From assembly GCA_934141605.1 (NCBI GenBank), contig CAKPCL010000006.1, forward strand, positions 13,937 through 77,936: 64,000 bases of DNA, written 5' to 3'. This DNA comes from an uncultured Clostridia bacterium (lineage in GTDB: Bacteria > Bacillota > Clostridia > TANB77 > CAG-508). The position numbers and the translations under genes were made by a program. Under the pieces are notes generated by a model. The model searched no databases. It was not told the origin of the DNA and saw nothing but the letters and a program-made list of their open reading frames with translations. Numbering within the stretch: position 1 is the stretch's first letter; the number at the start of each line of letters is the position of its first letter. Shown one piece after another: positions 7,777 to 16,549 of the stretch.

Positions 7777-9321
7777 GTGAAAGAAGAAAAAAAGACTAAA
7801 AAGGATACAAGTCCTAAGAAAGAAAAAGTAAACAAAAAAGAGATGCCAGAAAAAACAAATAAATTTATAGAAACTATAAAGAAAAAATGGCTAATAAATG
7901 GAACTAAAACATTTTTATTAGTAGTAATAATACTTGCGTTTTTTATAGGAGTAAGTGTATTAATGCAAAAACTTGATTTGACACCTATAGATTTAACAGA
8001 GGATAAATTATTTACTTTAACAGAAGAAAGTAAAGAACAAGTAAAAAATATAGATAAAGATATAAATATTTATTTTATTGGATATTCAGATGATGACTCA
8101 ACACTTGATTTAGCAAAACAATATACAAAGGCAAACAATAAAATAAAAATAGAAGCGGTTACAGCAACAGATAGACCAGATTTGGTTGAAAAATATGGAA
8201 TTGAAACAGATAGTGAAGGAATTATTGTAGAATCAGGAAATCAGTATAAAGTGCTAGCATCAAGCGATTTATATACATATGATTATACAACATATGAAAC
8301 AATAAGTGTGGCAGAAGAAAAATTAACAGCTGCAATTAAGTCAGTTGCAATAGATGAATTACCAAAAGTATATTTCTTAAGCGGTTATAGTTCTTTCTCT
8401 TTAAATAGTGGAATGCAATATTTAAATATGTATTTACAAAATGAAGTAAATGAAGTTAAAACATTAGATATATTATCAACAGGGAAAGTACCAGATGACT
8501 GTAATACATTAGTAATAACATCACCAGAAAAAGATTTTGATGATGTTGCAACAAATTCAATAATGGAATACATTAATAAAGGTGGAAATATCTTATGGTT
8601 AAATGCTGCACAAGCACAAAGTAGAGATTTAACTAATGTAAATAAAATTTTAGCTATGTATGGAATAAAGCCATTTGAAGTCGGAATTATAAGAGAAACT
8701 AATTCTAGTAAAATGGTGTCTAATTCTCCAGACTTAATTATGCCAGAAATACAATATGCAGATGCTACAAATAAATTGTATGACACAGAAGGTGTAATAT
8801 TTATAAATGCTACAAAAATAAATACAGAAGATGATGATACATTAACTAATTTAAATGTTACAAAAATAGAACTGATAAAAACAAGCGAAGGAGCATATTT
8901 TAGAACTAATTTTGAAAAATCATCTAGTACAGCACAACAAGATGAAGAACAAGGAGAATTCTTAGTAGGAGCACAATTTAATAAGACAATTACAGAAGAA
9001 AATGAAGAGGCTGGAACAAGTAAAGTTGAATCAAAATTAATCATATATGGAGAAAATTATTTTATTTCAGACTATCAATTAACACAATCAACACAAACAC
9101 CAATGATAGTATATAGAAAAAATAAAGATTTAGTTTTAAATTCAATTGCATATTTATCAGATAGAGAAGAAGATATTACAGTAAGAAAGAGCACAGGAGC
9201 GGTAACATATACAGCAACTGAACAAGAAAATAAAGTAATATTATCAATTATAACAGCAGTTCCATTGGCAATAATAGCTGTAGGAATTATTGTTTGGATT
9301 AAAAGAAAAAGAAAAAAATAA
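7777..9321 (+). CDS. GldG-family auxiliary protein of the ABC exporter
   Basis: This 514-residue protein has a lysine-rich cytosolic N-terminus, one membrane helix (TFLLVVIILAFFIGVSVLM), a large extracellular domain and a second helix at the end (VILSIITAVPLAIIAVGIIVW). The motif after helix 1 (LDLTPIDLTEDKLFTLTEES) and the GGNILWLNA segment mark the ABC-type GldG/auxiliary family. The start is GTG at 7777 after GGAGGG. Many clostridial cassettes continue with a DUF4340 gene; here a terminator follows at once. Confidence 0.82.
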   Translation: MKEEKKTKKDTSPKKEKVNKKEMPEKTNKFIETIKKKWLINGTKTFLLVVIILAFFIGVSVLMQKLDLTPIDLTEDKLFTLTEESKEQVKNIDKDINIYFIGYSDDDSTLDLAKQYTKANNKIKIEAVTATDRPDLVEKYGIETDSEGIIVESGNQYKVLASSDLYTYDYTTYETISVAEEKLTAAIKSVAIDELPKVYFLSGYSSFSLNSGMQYLNMYLQNEVNEVKTLDILSTGKVPDDCNTLVITSPEKDFDDVATNSIMEYINKGGNILWLNAAQAQSRDLTNVNKILAMYGIKPFEVGIIRETNSSKMVSNSPDLIMPEIQYADATNKLYDTEGVIFINATKINTEDDDTLTNLNVTKIELIKTSEGAYFRTNFEKSSSTAQQDEEQGEFLVGAQFNKTITEENEEAGTSKVESKLIIYGENYFISDYQLTQSTQTPMIVYRKNKDLVLNSIAYLSDREEDITVRKSTGAVTYTATEQENKVILSIITAVPLAIIAVGIIVWIKRKRKK

Positions 9322-9333
9322 GAATATTAGACT

Positions 9334-9364
9334 AAAAACCTCATAAAATAATATGGGGTTTTTT
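9334..9364 (+). terminator. Terminator of the ABC operon
   Basis: An 11-bp stem with one G-U pair (AAAAACCTCAT / ATGGGGTTTTT) and a T-run. The next gene's ATG (9369) lies only five bases after it, so that gene has a poor ribosome site. Confidence 0.8.
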
Positions 9365-9368
9365 GTGT

Positions 9369-10381
9369 ATGGATACTTTAAAAATTGTTTTTGTTATAAT
9401 TGGAACTTTGATAGGTGCAGGATTTGCATCACGGTCAGGAAATATATACTTTTTTCTTTGAGTATGGAATAAGTGGACTTTTGGGAATTATAGTATCAAG
9501 TATAATAATTGGAATTACAATATATAAAACATTTAAAATATCAAAGAAAAATGAAATAAATAATTATAAGGAATTTTTGGATTTTTTTATAAAGAATAAA
9601 AAAATAAAGGAATTTATAAATGCTATTATAAATACATTTATTTTAGTTTCATTTTATATAATGATAGCAGGTTTTGGAGCGTATGTTGAACAAGAAATTC
9701 ATTTGAATAATTTTATTGGAAGTATAATTTTGGCAATTTTATGTTTTATGTTATTTAGGACAAATGTAAATGGGATTGTTAAAATTAATGAAATATTAAT
9801 ACCGATTTTAATATCTGTTGTCTTAATTATACGGAATAGTTAATTTTAAAAATATAGATTTAATAAATTTAGGTAATTATATTACAGTTCAAAACAGTGG
9901 TAATTGGTTTATAGCAAGTATTTTATATGCAAGCTATAATTGTGTATTGCTTATACCGGTTTTAATTTCAATAAAGGAACTTTTAATTGATAATAAAAAT
10001 ATAAAAAATATTGCTATTATTGTTAGTTTTATATTAATTGCATTGCTTACAATTGTGTTTTTATTTTTAATAAATGTAGATGTAGATATAAAACAATTAC
10101 AAATGCCAGCGGTGTATGCTATAAATAATATTTGGCCAGGAATAAAGAAAGTTTATGGCATTATTATTTTGATTTCTATTTTTACTACTGCTATTTCTTT
10201 AGGAATTGGTTTTTTGAAGAATACTGCTAATGATAAAAATTTTAATTTGATATCTTTTTTGATGTGTGTTAGTGCTATTCTGTTTTCAGGTTTTGGTTTT
10301 TCTAATTTGGTAAATTTGATGTATCCTATTTTGGGAATTTTGGGGTTAGCTCAAATTTTAATCATCTATGTCAAATGTTGA
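9369..10381 (+). CDS. YkvI-type membrane transporter, split by two +1 frameshifts at CGG
   Basis: Three reading frames together encode about 336 residues of a YkvI-family membrane protein (LeuT-fold-like, about ten helices). The start is MDTLKIVFVIIGTLIGAGFAS. The frame breaks at 9432-9434 and 9832-9834. At both places the in-frame codon is CGG followed by T or A, and dropping the C restores the family sequence: AS-GQEIYTFFFEYG and LII-GIVNFKN. Without a shift, translation stops within ten codons of the first site. The middle piece (9433-9831) and last piece (9833-10381) are otherwise open and well preserved, unlike an old pseudogene. The function in the family is unclear; an amino-acid-like substrate is a guess. 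Confidence 0.75.
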
Positions 10382-10556
10382 AAACTACAATAAAAATTTA
10401 CATAAAATAATAAAGAAGGGAGGAGTCTATTTAGCATACATAAGAAAAAATACACACATATTAACTAAATAGAAAATATTTATTTAAAAGTTATTGCAAA
10501 TGCTTGAATTTTATAAAATCAATTGTTAAAATAAAGGAGGACAAGTAAATAGTATA

Positions 10557-11011
10557 ATGAAGGAGTATTATATACAGCTACCCAAATTTAGAGAAGAAAA
10601 AAGGGACATGAATAATAAACTAAATCAATGGTTGGCTGTAATAGATGATACAGATAAGGGGGAAATAGAAATGGCAAAGGCTAAAAATGAAATAATAAAA
10701 GAAGCTGAAGTCGAGATAAAATATTTTACAGCAAGTGAAGAAGCACAATATTTAGAGGACATGAGAGATTTGTGGGAATCAGATAGGGCAAGTGAATTAG
10801 GATATGCAAAAAGGGAACGGATTAAAAGAAGGAGAGGAAAGACGGAATAAAAAAACGGAATAAAAAAACGGAAAAGAAGAACGGAAGAAAAGAGAGTAAA
10901 ATTGAAATGGCAAAAAAACTTTTAGCAATGAATTTGACAGTAGAACAAATTATAGAAGTAACTGAATTAACGAAAGAAGAAATAGAAAAACTAAAAGAAA
11001 ATAAACAGTAA
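10557..11011 (+). pseudogene. PD-(D/E)XK nuclease-family transposase, C-terminal remnant with five CGG frameshifts
   Basis: This encodes the C-terminal part (149 residues if corrected) of a PDDEXK_2/Rpn-like nuclease transposase. It starts inside the usual IQLPKFREEK...LNQWLAVID region, so the N-terminal nuclease domain is missing. The glycine-rich tail is broken five times, always by CGG in the current frame: 10818, 10843, 10856, 10869, 10882. Skipping each C gives AKREGLKEGEERGIKKG, then IKKGKEEGRKESK, and ends in MAKKLLAMNLTVEQIIEVTELTKEEIEKLK, exactly the family's tail. The upstream GGAGG is 16 bases from the ATG, so expression is doubtful. Confidence 0.75.
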
Positions 11012-11013
11012 CA

Positions 11014-11058
11014 TTTAAAAGTGCAGAAATAGATAAAAACTATACCTGCACTTTTAAA
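11014..11058 (+). terminator. Terminator after the transposase remnant
   Basis: A perfect 13-bp stem (TTTAAAAGTGCAG / CTGCACTTTTAAA) with a 19-nt loop. The T-run is short and lies within the stem end. Confidence 0.7.
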
Positions 11059-11089
11059 ATTGAATATTATCAAATTTTTTTAAACCATA

Positions 11090-11118
11090 TTGCAAAAAAA
11101 ACAAAAAACTGATATAAC
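11090..11118 (+). promoter_or_regulatory. SigA promoter of DUF5711-cvpA
   Basis: TTGCAA (11090-11095), a 17-nt spacer and TATAAC (11113-11118), about 40 bases before the start codon. Confidence 0.6.
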
Positions 11119-11158
11119 ATAGATATAATTTTTTTACCTAGGAAGGAATATAATTAAT

Positions 11159-12340
11159 ATGAAAGATTTTTGGGTAGAACCTGAACAAAAAAAGATAAAC
11201 AAGAAAAAAATAACAATAGCAGTAATAATAGCAATAGTTTTAATAATATTCATAGCAATAAGCATTATATATACAAACAACAAAAACGCCAGAAACTGGA
11301 TAGATAAAAACATATTACAAAAAGAAAAAACACAAAACAATCTACCAAATATTGAAATAGAAGATATAGATAACTCAAGCATCTACGCATTTAATAAATA
11401 TATAGGAATATTAAACAAAAACAATTTTAAAATATACAACAGCACAGGAAAAGAAGAAAACACACTAACACTAGAAATAACAAAACCAATATTTAATGAT
11501 GACAATAGATACTTAGTAGTAGCAGAAGAAAAAGGGCAAAAGCTATATTTGATAGAAGACAAGGACATAGCTTGGGAAAAGAAAATAGAAGGAAATGTAT
11601 CACAAGTTGTTGTAAACAAAAATGGATATGTAGCAGTAACCATAGTAGATACACTGTATAAAACAACAATTGCATTATATGACAATAAAGGAGAAGAATT
11701 ATTCAAAACATTTTTATCTACAACAAGAGTTGTTGCAACATCAATATCAGAAGACAATAAATATTTAGCAATTGCTGAAGTAGATGCATCAGGAACAATG
11801 ATACAGTCAAATATAGAAACAATGTCAATAGAAGATGTAAAAAATGGAACTGAAAACTCTGAAAAAAAAGTTTACAAAAGTGAAAACAATGATTTAATAA
11901 CAAATATTAAATATCAGGGAAAAGACAAATTATTATGTATGTATACAGACAAAATTACAGTTGTAAAAACTGATGGAACAATAGAAAAATTACAAGAATA
12001 CACAAACAAAAAAGTATCATTTGCATCAATCGAATTACAAAATGCCTCAATAACAATAGAAGAAAAATCATCAGGATTATTTACAGCAGATTCAATAGTA
12101 AATATAGTAAATTCAGACAACAAAGGTACATCATTATACACAGCAGAATATGTAACAAAAGAAATTTATACAAAAAATAATATAATAGCTTTAAACTTAG
12201 GTTCAGAGGTAGAATTTATAAACACAAGTGGTTGGCTATTAAAAAGATATATTGCTGAGCAAGAAGTAACAAATATTGTTTTATCTAACTCACTTGCAGG
12301 AATTGTTTATAGAGATAAAATAGAAATTATAAATTTATAA
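11159..12340 (+). CDS. DUF5711 family membrane-anchored protein
   Basis: This 393-residue protein has a basic cytosolic N-terminus (about 20 residues), one membrane helix (ITIAVIIAIVLIIFIAISIIY) and an extracellular domain. The outer domain shows repeated beta-propeller-like blades, such as NRYLVVAEEKGQKLYLIEDKD and KYLAIAEVDASG. The pattern and its place before cvpA match the clostridial DUF5711 family, whose function is unknown. GGAAGG precedes the ATG. The CvpA gene follows within 15 bases, so the two are probably one transcript. Confidence 0.7.
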   Translation: MKDFWVEPEQKKINKKKITIAVIIAIVLIIFIAISIIYTNNKNARNWIDKNILQKEKTQNNLPNIEIEDIDNSSIYAFNKYIGILNKNNFKIYNSTGKEENTLTLEITKPIFNDDNRYLVVAEEKGQKLYLIEDKDIAWEKKIEGNVSQVVVNKNGYVAVTIVDTLYKTTIALYDNKGEELFKTFLSTTRVVATSISEDNKYLAIAEVDASGTMIQSNIETMSIEDVKNGTENSEKKVYKSENNDLITNIKYQGKDKLLCMYTDKITVVKTDGTIEKLQEYTNKKVSFASIELQNASITIEEKSSGLFTADSIVNIVNSDNKGTSLYTAEYVTKEIYTKNNIIALNLGSEVEFINTSGWLLKRYIAEQEVTNIVLSNSLAGIVYRDKIEIINL

Positions 12341-12354
12341 AGGAGAATATGATT

Positions 12355-12939
12355 ATGGGAATAATTATAGATGTGATATTAGTAGCAATAATATTATTAT
12401 CAGCTTTTTTAGGATATAAAAAGGGACTAGTTAAATTAGGTGCAAAATTATTTGCAGGTATAATTGCAATAATTGTAACAATAATTATATATAAACCTGT
12501 TTCAGAAATGATAATAAAAAATACTAGTATAGATGAAAAAGTAAGAGATACAATTATTCAAAACGCCACAAATATTATGGAAGAGAATAAACAATTACCA
12601 GATGCTATCACAAATCAAGTTCAAAATAATATATTACCAGAACAAGCTGAAAATATAGCAAAAAATTTGGTGTATGCAGTAACAGCAGTAGTACTATTTT
12701 TAACTGTAAAAATAATTTTAAGCATTGTTATTTCTCTAATGGATTTTGTAGCTAATTTACCATTGTTAAAACAATTTAATGAAATAGGTGGAATTGTATA
12801 TGGACTAGTAAGAGGAGTACTAATAGTTTGTATATGTGTTATATTAATGGGAGTATATTCAAAAATAAATCCTGAAAGTTCATTAAACAAAGAAATCCAA
12901 AATACATATATAACAAAAATGATATATAATAAAATCTAA
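12355..12939 (+). CDS. CvpA family membrane protein
   Basis: The protein has about 194 residues with four hydrophobic helices. It opens with IIIDVILVAIILLSAFLGYKKGLVKL, the characteristic CvpA N-terminus with its YxxG turn. The central cytosolic segment (KQLPDAITNQVQNN) and the pair of helices near the C-terminus fit the family. CvpA was named for colicin V production in E. coli and is linked to envelope homeostasis in others. I prefer the second ATG (12355), nine bases after AAGGAG, over the ATG at 12349. Confidence 0.85.
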   Translation: MGIIIDVILVAIILLSAFLGYKKGLVKLGAKLFAGIIAIIVTIIIYKPVSEMIIKNTSIDEKVRDTIIQNATNIMEENKQLPDAITNQVQNNILPEQAENIAKNLVYAVTAVVLFLTVKIILSIVISLMDFVANLPLLKQFNEIGGIVYGLVRGVLIVCICVILMGVYSKINPESSLNKEIQNTYITKMIYNKI

Positions 12940-12941
12940 AG

Positions 12942-12972
12942 AAAAAAGTGTAAATTTGTTGCACTTTTTTTT
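12942..12972 (+). terminator. Terminator after cvpA
   Basis: A 9-bp stem (AAAAAAGTG / CACTTTTTT) with an 11-nt loop and an extended T-run. Confidence 0.75.
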
Positions 12973-13026
12973 GATTTTTGCTATACTAAAAACATGAATT
13001 TTTAAAAGCACACAGGAGTGATTATT

Positions 13027-14346
13027 TTGAGAAGTAAACGAATGAAAGAAAATAAAAACAATAAAAGAAAAAAAAATAAAATATGGAAAAAAGTTTTATT
13101 AGTAATTTTATTAATATTAATAGGTCTAGGAAGTTGGTTTGGATATAAAACATATAAAAATGGTGGTGGAATAAGTGGAATGCTTGCTACTGCAGTAGGC
13201 CATGATGAAAATACAAAAAAAGACTTAAAAGAAATAAAAGTATTGATTTTAGGAATAAGTACATCAATAGAAGCAGACCTAACAGATACAATAATGGTAG
13301 CATCTTACAATCCTAATACACAAACAGCAAATCTAATATCAATACCAAGAGACACATTTGTAGGAAAAAATAAAAATAAAGCAACACCATCACAAAAAAT
13401 AAATGCACTATACAATATTTATGGTGGACCAGAAAAAACTTTAGAAGCAGTTAATGAGATTACAGGGCTAGATATAGAGTATTATGCAGTTGTAAAAACA
13501 AAAGCTTTAATAGAATTAGTTGATGCAATAGGTGGAGTAAAATTTAATGTTCCAGAAGACATGTATTATAATGACGAAGGACAAGAATTAAAAATAGACT
13601 TAAAAGCTGGAGAACAAATAATAGACGGAAAAAAAGCAGAACAATTGGTTCGTTTTAGACATAATGATGACGGTACAAGTTATTCAACAGAGTATGGAAA
13701 TAATGATTTAGGAAGAATGAGAACACAAAGAGACTTTATAGTAGCAACATTAAAACAAACATTAAAACCAAGTAACATATTCAAATTAGGACAAATATTA
13801 GAAATAGCAAGTAAAAATATAGAAACAAATCTAGACTTTTCTTTAGTAAAAGATTATATTCCTTATGCTGTCGAACTTGACACAGATAACATACAATCAG
13901 CAATGTTGCCGGGAACAACACCAGATTGGAAAGAAACTAATAATTACAGTGTATTTGTAGTAGATAAACAAGAAACAAAAAAATTAATACAATCAATGTT
14001 CTACACAAATACAACAGAAAGTGAAGAAAATACAAATACTATATCTAATAACACTGTATCAACAAACACTAATGAGGACACACCAATAAAAATTGAACTA
14101 TTAAATGGAAGTGGAGACACAACAAAATTAGAAGAAGCAAAAAAATTATTAGAGGAAGCCGGATTTGTAGTCAAAAGAACAGGAAAATCATCAGTTATAT
14201 CAAAAACAATAATAACAAATAAAAAAGATATTCAAAATGATGATTTAAAGAAAATAAAAGAAACTTTGGGAGTAGGAAGTATTTCAACAAACAAATTAAG
14301 TACTAGCTTAGTAGATGTAACTGTTGTTATTGGTAAAGATTTTTAA
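13027..14346 (+). CDS. LytR-CpsA-Psr (LCP) family protein with LytR C-terminal domain
   Basis: This is a roughly 439-residue membrane-anchored enzyme of the LCP family, which joins anionic glycopolymers to peptidoglycan on the outer face of the membrane. There is one N-terminal helix (VLLVILLILIGLGSWFGY), then the LCP domain with DTIMVASYNP, SIPRDTFV and the arginine cluster RFRHNDDG...GRMRTQRDF. A LytR_C domain sits at the end (IKIELLNGSG...VVIGKDF), after a threonine/asparagine-rich linker. The best start is TTG at 13027, nine bases after CAGGAG; an ATG at 13042 is possible. It is monocistronic. Confidence 0.9.
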   Translation: MRSKRMKENKNNKRKKNKIWKKVLLVILLILIGLGSWFGYKTYKNGGGISGMLATAVGHDENTKKDLKEIKVLILGISTSIEADLTDTIMVASYNPNTQTANLISIPRDTFVGKNKNKATPSQKINALYNIYGGPEKTLEAVNEITGLDIEYYAVVKTKALIELVDAIGGVKFNVPEDMYYNDEGQELKIDLKAGEQIIDGKKAEQLVRFRHNDDGTSYSTEYGNNDLGRMRTQRDFIVATLKQTLKPSNIFKLGQILEIASKNIETNLDFSLVKDYIPYAVELDTDNIQSAMLPGTTPDWKETNNYSVFVVDKQETKKLIQSMFYTNTTESEENTNTISNNTVSTNTNEDTPIKIELLNGSGDTTKLEEAKKLLEEAGFVVKRTGKSSVISKTIITNKKDIQNDDLKKIKETLGVGSISTNKLSTSLVDVTVVIGKDF

Positions 14347-14358
14347 GTTTAAAAATAA

Positions 14359-14388
14359 TAAAAGGGCAGATTTTAATTTGCCCTTTTA
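14359..14388. terminator. Bidirectional terminator between LCP and dacF-like genes
   Basis: A perfect 10-bp stem (TAAAAGGGCA / TGCCCTTTTA) with a 10-nt loop; A- and T-rich flanks serve both convergent genes. Confidence 0.85.
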
Positions 14389-14404
14389 TATAAAACAATA
14401 AAAA

Positions 14405-15652
14405 TTATTTTTTTCTATAATATTTTTTCTTCGGATAATCTTCAAATAGTAATTTATATAAGAAAAATAATATTAATATTACCATTAATATTTGAATTAT
14501 TAAATTTACATGTTTTGATGTTTCTACATTATGAGAAGCAATTAAATCAGAAGAATATTCAATTCCATCAATATTATAAGTAATACTTCCAACAACTTTT
14601 CCTTGAGATATAGGAGCAAATAAGTTATCATTTACTTTTATCTCCGGAGAAAAATCAGTATTTAAATCATCTTTTGAAATTAGAACATTTATATCATCTG
14701 AAATTAATAAATCTAAATTTTTAGTTTCCTTTGTTCCATTAATTATCTCTATTTGATTTGCAATAGCATTTTTTTCTCTTAATTTTCTAATTGTATAATT
14801 TTCATAACCGTAATCAAATAGTGCTTTTGTATCAACAAACTTTGCACTTAAATTATTAGGATATAAACCAGCTGAAAGAACAACGCAGATTAGTTCTAAA
14901 TCATCTTTGTTTGCAACAGAAACTAAACAATTTTTAGCTTGAGTTGTATATCCTGTTTTCCCAGCAATAGCATATTTATAATAATAATCGCTACTAGTGC
15001 TATTTGTTAGCAATTCATTTGTTGTGTTATAGACTCTTTTTTCATACTTATTTGTAGCAGGAATTTCACAATATTTTAGACTTGATAAATTTCTAAAAGT
15101 AGAATTTTTCATGCAGTATTTCATTATAATTGCTAAATCATAAGCTGTTGTGTAATGATTTTCGTCATGTGCACCGCTTGGATTTGTAAAGTGTGTATTT
15201 TCTAAGCCTAATTCTGAAACTTTTTCGTTCATCAAATTTGCAAAAACCTCAATAGACCCTGAAATATGGTAAGCAAGTACATTTGCTGCATCATTTGCAG
15301 AATGAACTAATAACATTTGTAATAATTGCCTTATAGTAAGTTGCTCACCAGGTTGAAGTGCTGCTATTGAATATCCAGAAGGAATTGAAGAAATAGCCTC
15401 GTAAGGAACAGAAACTATATCATCTAAATTGCAGTTTTCAATTGTTAAAATTGCAGTAAGTATTTTAGTAGTGCTTGCAGGGTACATTTTTTCATATTTA
15501 TTTTTTGAATATAAAATTTTTTCACTTGATGAATCCATTAATATTGCAGCTCCTACTGAAATTTCTGGTGCATCTGAAATACCATAACTTATTGAAACAT
15601 TTAAAGTAAATATTAATATAAATAAAATTATTAAAATCTTTTTAATTCTCAT
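14405..15652 (-). CDS. D-alanyl-D-alanine carboxypeptidase (DacF/PBP5 type)
   Basis: This is a 415-residue low-molecular-weight penicillin-binding protein that trims the terminal D-alanine from peptidoglycan stem peptides outside the membrane. A signal peptide is followed by the catalytic S-x-x-K motif in PASTTKILTA, the SAN triad in VHSANDAANVLAY, and KTG in IAGKTGYTTQAKN. A PBP5 C-terminal beta domain follows. The protein ends with a membrane helix (LIIQILMVILILFFLYKLLF) and a lysine/tyrosine tail instead of the usual amphipathic anchor. The start MRIKK (15652) has GGAGAG upstream; the longer frame from 15688 has none. Confidence 0.92.
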   Translation of the reverse strand: MRIKKILIILFILIFTLNVSISYGISDAPEISVGAAILMDSSSEKILYSKNKYEKMYPASTTKILTAILTIENCNLDDIVSVPYEAISSIPSGYSIAALQPGEQLTIRQLLQMLLVHSANDAANVLAYHISGSIEVFANLMNEKVSELGLENTHFTNPSGAHDENHYTTAYDLAIIMKYCMKNSTFRNLSSLKYCEIPATNKYEKRVYNTTNELLTNSTSSDYYYKYAIAGKTGYTTQAKNCLVSVANKDDLELICVVLSAGLYPNNLSAKFVDTKALFDYGYENYTIRKLREKNAIANQIEIINGTKETKNLDLLISDDINVLISKDDLNTDFSPEIKVNDNLFAPISQGKVVGSITYNIDGIEYSSDLIASHNVETSKHVNLIIQILMVILILFFLYKLLFEDYPKKKYYRKK

Positions 15653-15758
15653 TGTAACTCTCCATAAAATATATAAATTAATATACAATATTTTGACTAA
15701 AAATTCAATTGCTTATGTAAAAAATCTACAAAAAAAGACAAAAAAGGAGGAAATATTT

Positions 15759-16406
15759 ATGAAAAAAATAAATAAAAAAACAATTATTGTAGCTGTAATT
15801 ATAATATTCATTATTGGTGGATATTATTTATTTATAAAAGAAAAAGATTATTTGGAAAATAGTCAGGAAATACAAATAGAAAATTATGATAAAGAAAATA
15901 AAGAAAATGAAATAGAAAGAGTGGAAAGTTCCAAAAAGATAGTTATATACATAGCGGGAGCAGTGAAAAATGAGGGAATATATGAATTAGATGAAAACAG
16001 CAGAATATCTGACTGCATAGAAAATGCAGGCGGATTAGTTGAAGGAGCTAATATTAAAAATATAAATTTAGCATATGTAGTGGAAGATGGAATGAAAATA
16101 TATATACCAAATTATAGTGAAGAAAATGAAGTAAAAGATGAAACAAATTTATATGTTTCGAAAGAAAATGAAAGTACAACAGCAAGTACATCAGACAATA
16201 CAAAAAAATCAAAAAGTAAAATAAATATAAATACTGCAAATCAGACTGAATTAGAAACATTGCCTGGAATAGGCGCATCAACAGCAAAAAAAATAATAGA
16301 GTATAGAAAAGAAGAAGGTAAATTTAGTAGTATACAAGATATTAAAAAGGTAAATGGAATTGGAGAAAGCAAATATTCAAAAATTAAAGACTATATTACT
16401 GTATAA
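15759..16406 (+). CDS. ComEA-like helix-hairpin-helix protein with SLBB domain
   Basis: This 215-residue membrane-anchored DNA-binding protein resembles ComEA. It has one N-terminal helix (TIIVAVIIIFIIGGYYLF), a SLBB domain (VIYIAGAVKNEGIYEL...KIYIPN), a charged linker, and a C-terminal tandem HhH domain (INTANQTELETLPGIGASTAKKIIEYR, then VNGIGESKYSKI). ComEA binds incoming DNA at the cell surface during transformation; no comEB or comEC gene is adjacent. The ATG at 15759 has AAGGAGG at good spacing; the longer frame from 15693 is unlikely. Confidence 0.88.
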   Translation: MKKINKKTIIVAVIIIFIIGGYYLFIKEKDYLENSQEIQIENYDKENKENEIERVESSKKIVIYIAGAVKNEGIYELDENSRISDCIENAGGLVEGANIKNINLAYVVEDGMKIYIPNYSEENEVKDETNLYVSKENESTTASTSDNTKKSKSKININTANQTELETLPGIGASTAKKIIEYRKEEGKFSSIQDIKKVNGIGESKYSKIKDYITV

Positions 16407-16475
16407 CAGTATTTTATTAGGTTTAATATAATGAAATAAAATACGAAAAAATGTTTGAAAAACTTTAGAATTCTA

Positions 16476-16504
16476 TTGACTTTTAAAATCTCAAATTATA
16501 TAAT
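16476..16504 (+). promoter_or_regulatory. SigA promoter of pcrA, abutting a REP-like repeat
   Basis: TTGACT (16476-16481), a 17-nt spacer and TATAAT (16499-16504). The last two bases of the -10 box are the first bases of the palindromic repeat, so the transcript should begin inside the repeat. Confidence 0.75.
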
Positions 16505-16533
16505 GTCCAAAAAGAACCGTCCCGTTTGGACAT
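16503..16533 (+). repeat. REP-like palindrome, copy 1
   Basis: Nine-base arms (ATGTCCAAA / TTTGGACAT) flank the 13-nt core AAGAACCGTCCCG. It is one of four copies in the window; this one and the copy at 54783 show the AGAACCGTCCC strand. It lies between the pcrA promoter and its ribosome site. Confidence 0.85.
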
Positions 16534-16549
16534 TGAAAGGAGAAAAAAG

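Noticed and set aside
16503..16533. REP-like palindrome as the terminator of the ComEA-like gene
   Set aside because: It lies downstream of the pcrA promoter -10 box and lacks a T-run.
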